Part shown: positions 1 to 6,500 of the stretch, in pieces
Layout: the number at the start of each line of letters is the position of its first letter
Numbering within the stretch: position 1 is the stretch's first letter
NCBI GenBank assembly: GCA_021827225.1
Contig: JAKAXG010000039.1
Location: forward strand, 1-14,023
Direction: 5' to 3'
DNA: 14,023 nucleotides
Origin: Actinomycetes bacterium
Lineage (GTDB): Bacteria; Actinomycetota; Acidimicrobiia; Acidimicrobiales; Palsa-688
Made by a program: the position numbers and the translations under genes
The notes under the pieces: generated by a model
The model's input: only the letters and a program-made list of their open reading frames with translations
The model's database searches: none
What the model was told of the DNA's origin: nothing

Positions 1-452
1 TCCCGTTGTCTCACCTCGCCGACCCACTGGTCGTGCTGGTACTCGTGGTTGATCAGGGCGACCAGGAGATGCTGGCCGACCACCCTCAGCTGGTGGGGGG
101 CGCCCACCCGGCCCCGGTCGATGTCACCGAGACGGACGCGGACCCTCTCCGCCACCGCCGCCCGGTAGCCGGCCAGCCGGCCCGGGTCCGGCAGGTCCCC
201 CCGGTCCGCCTCGGGGTTGGCCGAGTCCATCAACGGCTCCAGGTCCGGGTCGGGGCCGGGCTCGGCGGCGACCAGGTTGCGCACCATGTAGTGCGCCACC
301 GCGGCCTGGTGGCCGAGGTGCCAGCCCACGGGGCTGAACTCCGGGCGGGGCCGCCAGCGGATCTCCTCCTCGGTCAGGTCCCGCCACAGCGTGTCGGTGT
401 AGGCCAGGGCCCGGTCGTACTCTTCCAGCAGGTCGGCGAGGTCTAGGTGCAT
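1..452 (-). CDS. DinB/EgtB-like N-terminal domain protein (partial, C-terminus off left edge)
   Basis: Reads leftward from an ATG at 452 and stays open to the window edge, giving 150 residues. It resembles the DinB_2-type four-helix domain at the N-terminus of ergothioneine and selenoneine synthases (EgtB/SenA), which bind iron through three histidines. Seen here are WHLGH at residues 44-48 (ligand candidate H48) and HEYQHDQ at 136-142 (candidates H136 and H140), matching the HX3HXE spacing of EgtB, although the last acidic residue is Gln142. A DSANPEADRGDLP segment at 76-88 also looks EgtB-like. EgtB proteins are about 430 residues and carry a C-terminal FGE-sulfatase domain. That part would lie outside the window, so a stand-alone DinB protein cannot be excluded. 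No clear Shine-Dalgarno precedes the start. The next gene upstream on this strand is the luciferase-like oxidoreductase, 182 bp away. Confidence 0.75.
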   Translation of the reverse strand, partial: MHLDLADLLEEYDRALAYTDTLWRDLTEEEIRWRPRPEFSPVGWHLGHQAAVAHYMVRNLVAAEPGPDPDLEPLMDSANPEADRGDLPDPGRLAGYRAAVAERVRVRLGDIDRGRVGAPHQLRVVGQHLLVALINHEYQHDQWVGEVRQR

Positions 453-486
453 AGTCGGCGACAATTCTGCCGGTCCAGGGGCCCTT

Positions 487-545
487 GCCGGCGCCGGGGC
501 CCCCTGCCGGCGCCGCCCCGCCGGCGCCACGCGCCCGCCGGCGCT
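487..545. repeat. Four-copy GCCGGCGCC short repeat
   Basis: The nonamer GCCGGCGCC occurs at 487-495, 506-514 and 520-528, with an 8/9 copy at 537-545. Each copy is made of two overlapping palindromes (GCCGGC and GGCGCC), so copies can pair with one another. It lies between the oxidoreductase stop and the DinB/EgtB-like start, both on the minus strand. A structured 5' leader, a terminator-like block or simple GC drift are all possible. Confidence 0.5.
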
Positions 546-611
546 CTGGTGACGGAAATCCACATGACAGGGGGAAAAACGTCACCAAAGGCCATGGCGT
601 GTCACCAGAGC
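543..611 (-). repeat. 11-bp inverted repeat with a third competing half-site
   Basis: GCTCTGGTGAC at 543-553 is the exact reverse complement of GTCACCAGAGC at 601-611, with 47 bp between. A third half-site, CGTCACCA at 580-587, is the exact complement of TGGTGACG at 547-554. The left arm can therefore pair with the middle or the right arm but not both. The middle and right copies also form a 20-bp-period direct repeat (581 and 601). It sits downstream of the oxidoreductase stop and upstream of the DinB/EgtB-like gene in their shared direction. It matches no riboswitch I recognise. Confidence 0.6.
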
Positions 612-634
612 CAGCCCGGCGGCGCCCCTTTTTC

Positions 635-1558
635 CTACGAGAAGGCGGCGAACAGCTCCTCCACCGCCTTCATCTGGCCTCCCGACGTGGACGACGGCAC
701 CAGGATGGGGGTGCTGACCCCGGCGTCGCGCCACGCCTCCACGCCCTCGCGGACCTCGGCCGCGGTGCCGAACAGGGTCACGTCGGCCAGCCAGCGGTCC
801 GACATCAGGCCCGGCACCTCGTCGTGGCGGCCGGCGGAGATGGCCTGCTCGATGGCGGTCATCTCCTCCTCGTAGCCGGCGGCCATCCAGTAGCGGCGGT
901 AGTTGGGGAGCCGGACGTAGCCGGTCAGGGTCCGGCGGTTGACGGCGGCCGCCGCGGCGCGGTCCTCGTCGATCACCGTCGGGATCATGTTCCCGACGAA
1001 GAAGCCGTCGGCCCGCCGGTCCTCGGGTATCCGGGCGATCTGCGCGGCCATGTGGCTGCGGGCGGCGTTGGCCCATACGGCGCCGTCGGCTATCTCCACG
1101 GCCAGGTCCAGCATGCGGTCGCGCAGGGTCGCCAGCGTGATCGGGGGCAGGCCGGCGGGGCCGGCGTCGGCTCCGCGCAGCTCCTCGACGTAGGCCCGCA
1201 TGTCCGACAACGGGCGGCCCGTCTCCAGCTTGAGGCTCTGGTGCACCGGACCGTGGCTGACGCCGAGCCCCAGGCGGAACCGCCCGCCGGTCACCTCGTG
1301 CAGGTACCCGGCCGTCTGGGCCAGATCCCACGCCCTGCGGAAGTAGATCGGCTGGATGCTGGTCCCCAGCCACACCGACGACGTGGCGTGCGCCATCGAC
1401 ACGCAGAAGCTCAGCTGGTCGCCGCCGATGCTCGGGCAGTAGATGCCCTGAAAGCCCCGCCGCTCGATCTCGGCGGCCAGCTCGATCGTGCGCGGCCGGC
1501 GGCCGGCAACGGCCACCATCGACACTGCAGGCAACTCGGCCAAAGTCTTCCCCCTCAC
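635..1558 (-). CDS. LLM class (luciferase-like) F420- or FMN-dependent oxidoreductase
   Basis: About 307 residues, the usual length for single-domain bacterial luciferase-like (TIM-barrel) oxidoreductases. These are common in actinobacteria, where many use coenzyme F420. Family features seen are an N-terminal barrel strand SMVAVAGRR, IELAAEIERRGFQGIYCP, the stretch containing WLGTSIQPIYFR, and the signature GGRFRLGLGVSHGPVH, followed later by ITLATLRDRMLDLA and GFFVGNMIPTV. The C-terminus ends FGTAAEVREGVEAWRDAGV, typical of the family. The substrate cannot be inferred. The GTG at 1558 lacks a good ribosome site. A TTG at 1543, five codons in, has GAGGGGG about 6 nt before it and may be the true start, giving 302 residues. 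The gene is divergent from the molybdopterin enzyme gene across 143 bp. Cofactor choice (F420 versus FMN) is inferred from family abundance, not from a residue I can point to. Confidence 0.9.
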   Translation of the reverse strand: MRGKTLAELPAVSMVAVAGRRPRTIELAAEIERRGFQGIYCPSIGGDQLSFCVSMAHATSSVWLGTSIQPIYFRRAWDLAQTAGYLHEVTGGRFRLGLGVSHGPVHQSLKLETGRPLSDMRAYVEELRGADAGPAGLPPITLATLRDRMLDLAVEIADGAVWANAARSHMAAQIARIPEDRRADGFFVGNMIPTVIDEDRAAAAAVNRRTLTGYVRLPNYRRYWMAAGYEEEMTAIEQAISAGRHDEVPGLMSDRWLADVTLFGTAAEVREGVEAWRDAGVSTPILVPSSTSGGQMKAVEELFAAFS

Positions 1559-1701
1559 TGGACAGTCGTCTCGGACGGCTAGACGCTGCCACGCAACCGG
1601 CGCCGGCCGCCAGCCCTCGGGCCGGCCACGCCGATCCCTCCGGTTCGCCGGCCGGGTGGTCCGCTACAGTCAGGCCCGCAAATCGGATAGGGGGGTCTGG
1701 C
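1559..1701. promoter_or_regulatory. Divergent intergenic region, weak -10 candidate for the molybdopterin gene
   Basis: This 143-bp gap separates the divergent oxidoreductase and molybdopterin-subunit genes and must hold both promoters. On the plus strand TACAGT at 1665-1670 is a possible -10 (4/6 to consensus), but no good -35 lies at the right distance. The purine run AGGGGGG just before the ATG at 1702 is a plausible ribosome site. I see no palindromic operator. Confidence 0.3.
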
Positions 1702-4002
1702 ATGGCCGAATCTGGTTCCATCCTCGGCAACTCGGTCGTACGACTCGAGGACCCGACGCTTCTCACCGGCGCCGGCAAGTACCTCGACGACCTCGAGGCC
1801 GCCGGATCGGCCCGGGTGGTGTTCGTCCGCTCGACGGTGGCCCACGGCAACCTGGTCGGGGTGGATGTCGAGGAGGCCAGGGCCATGCCCGGCGTGATCG
1901 CCGTCTACCACGCCGCCGGCGACGACCTGGGCCTGGGGTCGTTCCAGTCGTTCCCGATGCTGCCCGAAGCGTTCAACCGGCCGGTGTTCGCCAAGGACCG
2001 GGTCCGCTTCGTGGGCGACATCGTGGCCGCGGTGGTGGCCGACACCGCCGCCCACGCCGTGGATGCGGCCGAGGCGGTGGTGGTGGAGGTGGACCCGCTG
2101 CCGGCGGTGGTCACCCAGGCCGACGCCGCCGCCGAGGGCGCCCCCCTGCTGTTCCCCGAGGCGGGGAGCAACGTCTGCTTCGCCACCGAGTTCGGGGAAG
2201 GCGATCCCCTGGAGGGAGCCGACGCGGTGGCCGAGGTCGACATGGTCAGCCAGCGGCTGGCCGGGGTGCCCATGGAACCCAACGGTTGTCTGATGGTGCC
2301 CGGCGAGCCGGAGGGGGGCATCACCTGCTGGATCTCCCATCAGGCGCCCCACTCCGTGCAGCCGGCGCTCACCGCCGTTCTCGGCCTGGAGCCGGCCGCG
2401 GTGCGGGTGGCGTGCCCGTGGGTGGGCGGCGGGTTCGGGCCCAAGGCCGCCATGTACGTCGAGTACCTGGTCGCCGCGGCCGCCGCCATGCAGCTCCGGC
2501 GGCCGGTCAAGTGGGTGGAGACCCGCTCGGAGGACATGGTGTCGCTGGTTCACGGCCGGGACTACACCATGTCGGCCAAGCTGGGCCTCACCCGGGACGG
2601 CCGCATCGTCGGTCTCGACGCCACCGTCGCCGCCTCCGGGGGTGCCTACCCGGCCCTGGGGGCGGTCCTGCCCATGCTCACCCAGATGATGGCGGTGGGC
2701 GTGTACGACATCCCCAAGGTGCGCTTCCGGGCCACCACTTACGTCACCAACACCACCCCGGTGGGCGCCTACCGGGGGGCGGGCCGGCCCGAGGCCACCC
2801 AGCTCATCGAGCGGATCATCGACGTGGCCGCCGACCGGCTGGGGATGGACCCGGCGGACATCCGCCGGCGGAACTTCCTCGACCCGGCGTCGTTCCCGCT
2901 CACCACCACGACCGGAGGCGCCTACGACTCGGGCGAGTACGCCAAGGCCCTCGACGCCGCCCTCGGTGCCGCCGGCTACGAGTCGCTGCGGGCCGAGCAG
3001 GCCCGCCGGAGGGAGGCGGGCGACACCGTGCAGGTGGGCATCGGCGTGTCGGCCTACGTGGAGGTCACCGCGCCACTGGGGCTGCACACCGAGTACGGGG
3101 CGGTGGAGGTCCACGACGACGGCACCGCCTCGATCGCGGCCGGCACCAGCGTCCACGGCCAGGGCCACCACACCGCCTTCGCCATGGTGGCCAACCATGT
3201 CCTCGGCATCCCGATGGAGCAGATCCGCTTCATCAACTCCGACACGGCGGCCGTCCCCCACGGCGCCGGCACCATGGGCTCCCGGTCGCTGCAGACTGCC
3301 GGCAACGCCGTGCTCGTCGCCTCGCAGGAAGTGCTGTCGCGGGCCAGCCGGATCGCCGCCCACGCCCTCGAGGCCAGCCCGGAGGACATCGTCGTCGGCG
3401 CCGGCGGGCTGCACGTGGCCGGGGTGCCGGACCGGACGGTCTCGTGGTCGGACCTGGCCCGGGCGTCGCAGGACCCCGCCCGGCTCCCCGACGGGATCGA
3501 CCCCGGGCCGCTGCGCCACGAGGGTGACTTCGACGGCACCAACTCGACGTTCCCCTTCGGCGCCCACGTCTCCGTCGTCGACCTCGACACCGAGACCGGA
3601 AAGGTCACCATGCGGCGGCACATCGCGGTGGACGACTGCGGGCGGATCCTCAACCCGCTGCTCGTCCGCGGTCAGCAGCACGGAGGCATCGCCCAGGGGG
3701 CGGCCCAGGCCCTGTTCGAGTGGGTCCGCTACGACGAGGACGGCAACCCGCTGACCGCCAACCTCATGGACTACACCATGCCGGCGGCCAGCGAGCTGTG
3801 CAGCTTCGAAGCGTCCAACACCGAGACCGACAGCCCGCGCAACCCGCTCGGCGCCAAGGGGATCGGCGAGTCGGGCACCATCGGTTCGACCCCCGCCATC
3901 CAGAACGCCGTCGTGGATGCCGTGTCGCACCTCGGCATCACCCACATCGACATGCCGTGCAGCCCCGAGCGGGTGTGGGACGCCATCCGGGCGGCCCGCT
4001 AG
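1702..4002 (+). CDS. Xanthine/CO dehydrogenase-family molybdopterin-binding large subunit
   Basis: 766 residues, a normal size for the large subunit of the molybdenum hydroxylase family (CO dehydrogenase CoxL, aldehyde oxidase, xanthine dehydrogenase). The domain order fits. The hammerhead domain spans about residues 15-130, including VRFVGDIVAAVVAD. The molybdopterin domains then carry GGGFGPK at 242-248, AYRGAGR at 356-362, GQGHHT at 486-491, and GIGESG with the expected catalytic base Glu723. The loop AYRGAGR is the form II type. The AYxCSFR loop of true aerobic CO dehydrogenase is absent, so CO oxidation should not be assumed. The start is set by AGGGGGG 8 nt before the ATG. The enzyme normally works with a [2Fe-2S] subunit and an FAD subunit, and neither is encoded on either side here. 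The substrate is unknown, probably an aldehyde or N-heterocycle. Confidence 0.93.
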   Translation: MAESGSILGNSVVRLEDPTLLTGAGKYLDDLEAAGSARVVFVRSTVAHGNLVGVDVEEARAMPGVIAVYHAAGDDLGLGSFQSFPMLPEAFNRPVFAKDRVRFVGDIVAAVVADTAAHAVDAAEAVVVEVDPLPAVVTQADAAAEGAPLLFPEAGSNVCFATEFGEGDPLEGADAVAEVDMVSQRLAGVPMEPNGCLMVPGEPEGGITCWISHQAPHSVQPALTAVLGLEPAAVRVACPWVGGGFGPKAAMYVEYLVAAAAAMQLRRPVKWVETRSEDMVSLVHGRDYTMSAKLGLTRDGRIVGLDATVAASGGAYPALGAVLPMLTQMMAVGVYDIPKVRFRATTYVTNTTPVGAYRGAGRPEATQLIERIIDVAADRLGMDPADIRRRNFLDPASFPLTTTTGGAYDSGEYAKALDAALGAAGYESLRAEQARRREAGDTVQVGIGVSAYVEVTAPLGLHTEYGAVEVHDDGTASIAAGTSVHGQGHHTAFAMVANHVLGIPMEQIRFINSDTAAVPHGAGTMGSRSLQTAGNAVLVASQEVLSRASRIAAHALEASPEDIVVGAGGLHVAGVPDRTVSWSDLARASQDPARLPDGIDPGPLRHEGDFDGTNSTFPFGAHVSVVDLDTETGKVTMRRHIAVDDCGRILNPLLVRGQQHGGIAQGAAQALFEWVRYDEDGNPLTANLMDYTMPAASELCSFEASNTETDSPRNPLGAKGIGESGTIGSTPAIQNAVVDAVSHLGITHIDMPCSPERVWDAIRAAR

Positions 4003-4038
4003 ACCCCGGTACGAGCCCCGGCCCGGGAGGTCAGGGGA

Positions 4039-4194
4039 CTAGACGTCCCGGGCGCGCTGCTCCTCGACGTCGGGGTCGCACACCCGGCCGATGCGGGTGC
4101 AGTAGAACACCGACGGGCACCTCTCCCAGGCGAGGCACGGCTTGTCGATCACGGCTTCCTGCCGGACCTGCGATGGCGAGGCGCAACCGCCCAT
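4039..4194 (-). CDS. Cysteine-rich small protein, unknown function (51 aa)
   Basis: Not recognised. It begins MGGCASPSQ and has five cysteines in 51 residues (4, 20, 26, 32, 39), with a C-x5-C-x5-C-x6-C core in the segment CLAWERCPSVFYC to RVC. The tail is charged and acidic. The chosen ATG at 4194 follows AAGAAGGG with suitable spacing. The frame is open further upstream, but without comparable ribosome-site support. There is no signal peptide or membrane helix. The cysteine spacing could bind a metal or form disulfides, or the peptide could be a precursor for modification. No maturation enzyme is adjacent. It converges on the molybdopterin enzyme gene with a 36-bp gap and lies 159 bp downstream of another small gene on the same strand. 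That it is a real gene is inferred from the ribosome site and the non-random residue pattern. Confidence 0.5.
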   Translation of the reverse strand: MGGCASPSQVRQEAVIDKPCLAWERCPSVFYCTRIGRVCDPDVEEQRARDV

Positions 4195-4353
4195 TTGGAT
4201 CCCTTCTTGCCCCGGCGAAGAGCCCCTCTCCGCATCGGTGGATGACCTTAGCCCGCGGCCGGTGGCCGGTGGCGTACCAGTTGCAGCGATGCGCCCGGGC
4301 ATTGCGAATGCCATATGGCGCCGGCTCGTGCCGGCGTCCCGGGGCGCCGGTCG
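4195..4353 (-). promoter_or_regulatory. Intergenic region with two perfect inverted repeats
   Basis: This gap between the two small minus-strand genes has two perfect 6-bp-arm inverted repeats. CGCCGG-ctcgtg-CCGGCG at 4319-4336 lies 17 nt after the upstream gene's stop and could act as a hairpin terminator, although no T-run follows. GGCATT-gcg-AATGCC at 4298-4312 is AT-containing and operator-like, about 100 bp before the 51-residue gene. Function is inferred from position only. Confidence 0.35.
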
Positions 4354-4512
4354 TCAGCCCTGTGACCGGCCCGCCGGGAACGGATCGGCGATGCCCTCAC
4401 GCTGCCGGCGTAGCCTCTCCACCGTCTCCAGGTAGAACACCCAGTCCAGCCGGGACTTCGGTGAGTCCAGGTACCGCCTTCTGGCCGCGGCTATCGCGTC
4501 GATGGTGCTCAT
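4354..4512 (-). CDS. Small charged protein, unknown function (52 aa)
   Basis: Not recognised. It encodes 52 residues beginning MSTIDAIAAARRRYLDSP and containing LDWVFYLETVERLRRQREGI. The composition is helical and basic, with no cysteines, no signal peptide and no membrane span, so a small cytosolic helical-hairpin protein is likely. The start at 4512 is strongly supported by GGAGGAGGGGG ending about 6 nt before the ATG, one of the best ribosome sites in the window. An in-frame ATG at 4551 lies upstream of that site and is unlikely to be used. The gene is divergent from the NAD-dependent oxidoreductase and lies upstream of the cysteine-rich small gene on the same strand. Confidence 0.6.
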   Translation of the reverse strand: MSTIDAIAAARRRYLDSPKSRLDWVFYLETVERLRRQREGIADPFPAGRSQG

Positions 4513-4749
4513 CAGTTCCCCCTCCTCCAGCTCGCTGCATCCACCGGTCATTCTCGGCGTGCGGGGAAGTCCGTTTCAGAGGCTAAGGACCCTGGGGCGA
4601 CAGGGACGTTGGTCACTTCCCTACCAGGAGCGGGTAGCTGCGCCGGCCCGCACTCGAGGGCGTCCGGGGTCGCCGAGGTGTCGGCCGGCCCCGAGCCGGG
4701 TAGCGCCACAGGGCCCACGCAGGCCGCACGGGCGCGAAAGGATGGCCGA
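4513..4749. promoter_or_regulatory. Divergent intergenic region
   Basis: 237 bp between the 52-residue gene and the NAD-dependent oxidoreductase. It must carry both promoters. GGGTAGC occurs twice (around 4629 and 4700), but I cannot pair either with a convincing -35. The frame of the oxidoreductase is open back to 4609, but the peptide there lacks family similarity. Confidence 0.25.
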
Positions 4750-5595
4750 ATGAAGATCGCAGTACTCGGCATGGGACGCATGGGCCGGGCCCTGGCCGGC
4801 CGACTGCTCGAGCAGGGCCACGAGATCACCATCTGGAACCGCACCGCCGGCAGGGCCCCTGACCTGGTGGAGAAGGGAGCGGTCGAAGCAGAGCGCGCCG
4901 CGGCCGCGGTCGAAAGCGTGGACGTGGCCATCACCAGCCTGGCCAACGACCAGGCCGTCCGCGACGTGGCGTGGGGTGAGCAGGGCATCCGCACCGCCCT
5001 GCCGGCCGGTTCGCTCTACGTCGACGCGTCCACCATCTCCCCGGGGCTCAGCGACGAGCTCAACGACGAGTTCCCGCGCTTCGTGGCCATGCCCATCCTC
5101 GGCAGCCCGTCCCAGGTGGCGGCCGGCCAGGCGATCTACCTGATCGGGGCGGGCGACTCCGGGGCCGCCGCCGTCGAGCCGCTCTTTCCGGGCCTGTCGG
5201 AGAAGCGGTTCCGTTACTACAAGCCGTCCACCGCGGCGGCCGCCAAGGTGGCCGTCAACCTCCTCCTGCTGGATGGGGTGGTGGCCCTGGCGGAGTCGTT
5301 CGCCGTCGGGCGGGCCGGGGGCCTGACCGACGACCAGCTGCGGGAGCTGCTGGGGGCCAGTCCCATGGTGGCGCCGGGACTCAAGTACCGCTTCGAGGGC
5401 ATCCTCACCGGGGAGCAGGAGACCTTCTGGACCACCGTCCTCGGCGCCAAGGACGCCGGCCTGGCCGTGGACGTGGCCAAGTCGGCGGGCGTGGACCTGC
5501 CGATCACGTCGATGGTGCGCGACCTCTACCGCCAGACAGCCGAAGGGGCCGGCGACGAGGACATCGCCGTGGTGACCAGGCGCTACCGCTCCTGA
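4750..5595 (+). CDS. NAD(P)-dependent oxidoreductase, 3-hydroxyisobutyrate dehydrogenase family
   Basis: 281 residues, close to the family norm of about 290. The N-terminal Rossmann fold shows GMGRMG at residues 7-12, and NRT at 30-32 after the second strand. Arginine there usually favours NADPH over NADH. The substrate loop is LGSPSQVAAGQ, and the catalytic lysine is K166 in AAAAKVAVN, with N170 four residues on, as in beta-hydroxyacid dehydrogenases. The C-terminal helical domain includes KDAGLAVDVAKSAGVDLP, typical of the family. Likely substrates are a beta-hydroxyacid or a small semialdehyde, but the sequence does not settle which. The start at 4750 is set by AAAGGA about 8 nt upstream and by the Rossmann strand beginning at residue 2. 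It stands alone, divergent from the small genes on its left and convergent with the SCO6745-family gene. Confidence 0.93.
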   Translation: MKIAVLGMGRMGRALAGRLLEQGHEITIWNRTAGRAPDLVEKGAVEAERAAAAVESVDVAITSLANDQAVRDVAWGEQGIRTALPAGSLYVDASTISPGLSDELNDEFPRFVAMPILGSPSQVAAGQAIYLIGAGDSGAAAVEPLFPGLSEKRFRYYKPSTAAAAKVAVNLLLLDGVVALAESFAVGRAGGLTDDQLRELLGASPMVAPGLKYRFEGILTGEQETFWTTVLGAKDAGLAVDVAKSAGVDLPITSMVRDLYRQTAEGAGDEDIAVVTRRYRS

Positions 5596-5684
5596 ACGGC
5601 AGGGCGTAACCGGCTGACTGCCCAACCGGCTCCGACACCTGCCTATCAGGCGGAGCTGACTTTAGCACTAAAAAGAAGGGGAGG
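5596..5684. other. Convergent intergenic segment with AT-rich motif
   Basis: This 89-bp gap between two convergent genes holds a direct repeat AACCGGCT (5608-5615 and 5624-5631), a small GCCT-atc-AGGC hairpin near 5641, and an AT-rich stretch. The 18-mer AGCACTAAAAAGAAGGGG at 5664-5681 is repeated with two changes, in opposite orientation, at 9749-9766. No classical hairpin-plus-T-run terminator is seen. Confidence 0.4.
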
Positions 5685-6428
5685 CTAGCCGGCGGCCGCC
5701 GACAGGGCGGTGACCAGGTCCACGAACTCGGCCCGCTCGGCGCCCGACAGGACCTCGAACGCGGGCGCGCACAGCCGGTCGGTGATGCCCTCGGCCTCCA
5801 CCCGCCGCCTCTTGACGTCCTCGGTGACGGCCGGGAAGGGCTCCGGCCAGCCGAAGAACCTGGCCTGATCCTCGCCGTCCTGGCCGAGGATGGCCTCGAG
5901 GGGGCTCAGGCCGGCGGCCGTCGTGCCCACCAGATGGTTCGACCCCCGCCACTCCCGCATGACGTGGACCAGCTGCATGGCCCGGCCGGGACCGTCGGCC
6001 ACCCTGGGCTGGACCTTCCAGCCGGCGAAGAGCGACCGGCCGGACGTCTCGGCGGCCGACACCACCCGCTCCGCCAGGTCGCCGAAACGCTCCAGGCCGT
6101 CCACCCCGGCCAGGTGATCGCGGCCCCAGTCCGCGCAGGCGGCGAAGTAGCGGGCGGCCGCCTCTCTGGCGCCGTGGACGGCCACCCCCGCGTCCCACAT
6201 GGCGCGGACCACCGACGGGGCGAACCACCCGAAAGCGGAGTACACGACCTGGGCGTCCACGTCTCCGAGCACACCTCCCCGGCCGGCGAAGTAGAAGGCG
6301 AACGGGTTCTCGTAGCCGTTCTCGCCGGCCCGGGCCATGGTCTCCTTGTGGAGCATGAAGGCCGACCCGAGGTCGTGGATGGCCTTGGAGGTGGCTTGGT
6401 CGGTCTCGGCAGCTGAAGGTTCGGGCAT
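5685..6428 (-). CDS. SCO6745-family protein
   Basis: 247 residues. The segment FYFAGRGGVLGDVD at 45-58, followed by YSAFGWFAPSVVRAMWD, matches the conserved core of the actinobacterial SCO6745 family, whose members usually read YFAGRAAPLG followed by a hydrophobic FGF/FAP stretch. The C-terminal half includes EWRGSNHLVGTTAAGLSPLEAIL, also a family hallmark. The biochemical role of the family is not established. The protein looks all-helical and soluble, with no signal peptide. The ATG at 6428 has no Shine-Dalgarno, but a CAAAAT hexamer ends 6 nt before it, consistent with a leaderless mRNA. The gene is divergent from the VOC protein and convergent with the NAD-dependent oxidoreductase. Confidence 0.88.
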   Translation of the reverse strand: MPEPSAAETDQATSKAIHDLGSAFMLHKETMARAGENGYENPFAFYFAGRGGVLGDVDAQVVYSAFGWFAPSVVRAMWDAGVAVHGAREAAARYFAACADWGRDHLAGVDGLERFGDLAERVVSAAETSGRSLFAGWKVQPRVADGPGRAMQLVHVMREWRGSNHLVGTTAAGLSPLEAILGQDGEDQARFFGWPEPFPAVTEDVKRRRVEAEGITDRLCAPAFEVLSGAERAEFVDLVTALSAAAG

Positions 6429-6430
6429 GG

Positions 6431-6445
6431 CCTGATTTTGTCAGG
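6431..6445 (-). promoter_or_regulatory. Palindrome over candidate -10 of the SCO6745-family gene
   Basis: On the minus strand CCTGA-caaaa-TCAGG is a perfect 5-bp-arm inverted repeat. It contains the possible -10 hexamer CAAAAT (plus positions 6435-6440), which ends 6 nt before the start codon at 6428. A repressor bound here would block a leaderless promoter. No regulator gene is adjacent. Confidence 0.35.
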
Positions 6446-6488
6446 TGCCGGGCCGGACCGGCGGGCCCGCCGGCCACCCGCCGGTTGG

Positions 6489-6494
6489 TAGCTT
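6489..6494 (+). promoter_or_regulatory. Candidate leaderless -10 (TAGCTT) for the VOC gene
   Basis: TAGCTT fits TAnnnT and ends exactly 6 nt before the GTG at 6501, so transcription would start at or next to the start codon. No Shine-Dalgarno is present and no clear -35 is seen. Confidence 0.4.
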
Positions 6495-6500
6495 CCGGGC

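Noticed and set aside
543..611. Known riboswitch (cobalamin, SAM or TPP class)
   Set aside because: None of the conserved core sequences of those classes is visible. Only arm complementarity is seen.
1579..3945. 788-residue open frame antisense to the molybdopterin subunit gene
   Set aside because: It is low-complexity (Gly, Arg, His, Val-rich), matches no family, and mirrors a clearly conserved gene. Long antisense frames are expected at this GC content.
1702..4002. True aerobic CO dehydrogenase large subunit (coxL form I)
   Set aside because: The active-site loop reads AYRGAGR instead of AYxCSFR, and no coxM or coxS gene is adjacent.
4609..4749. N-terminal extension of the NAD-dependent oxidoreductase
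   Set aside because: The extension has no family similarity. The ATG at 4750 has a good ribosome site and starts directly at the Rossmann fold.
5661..5681. CIRCE (HrcA) element
   Set aside because: Only one half-site (TTAGCACT) is present. The GAGTGCTAA partner at 9-bp spacing is missing, and no heat-shock gene is nearby.
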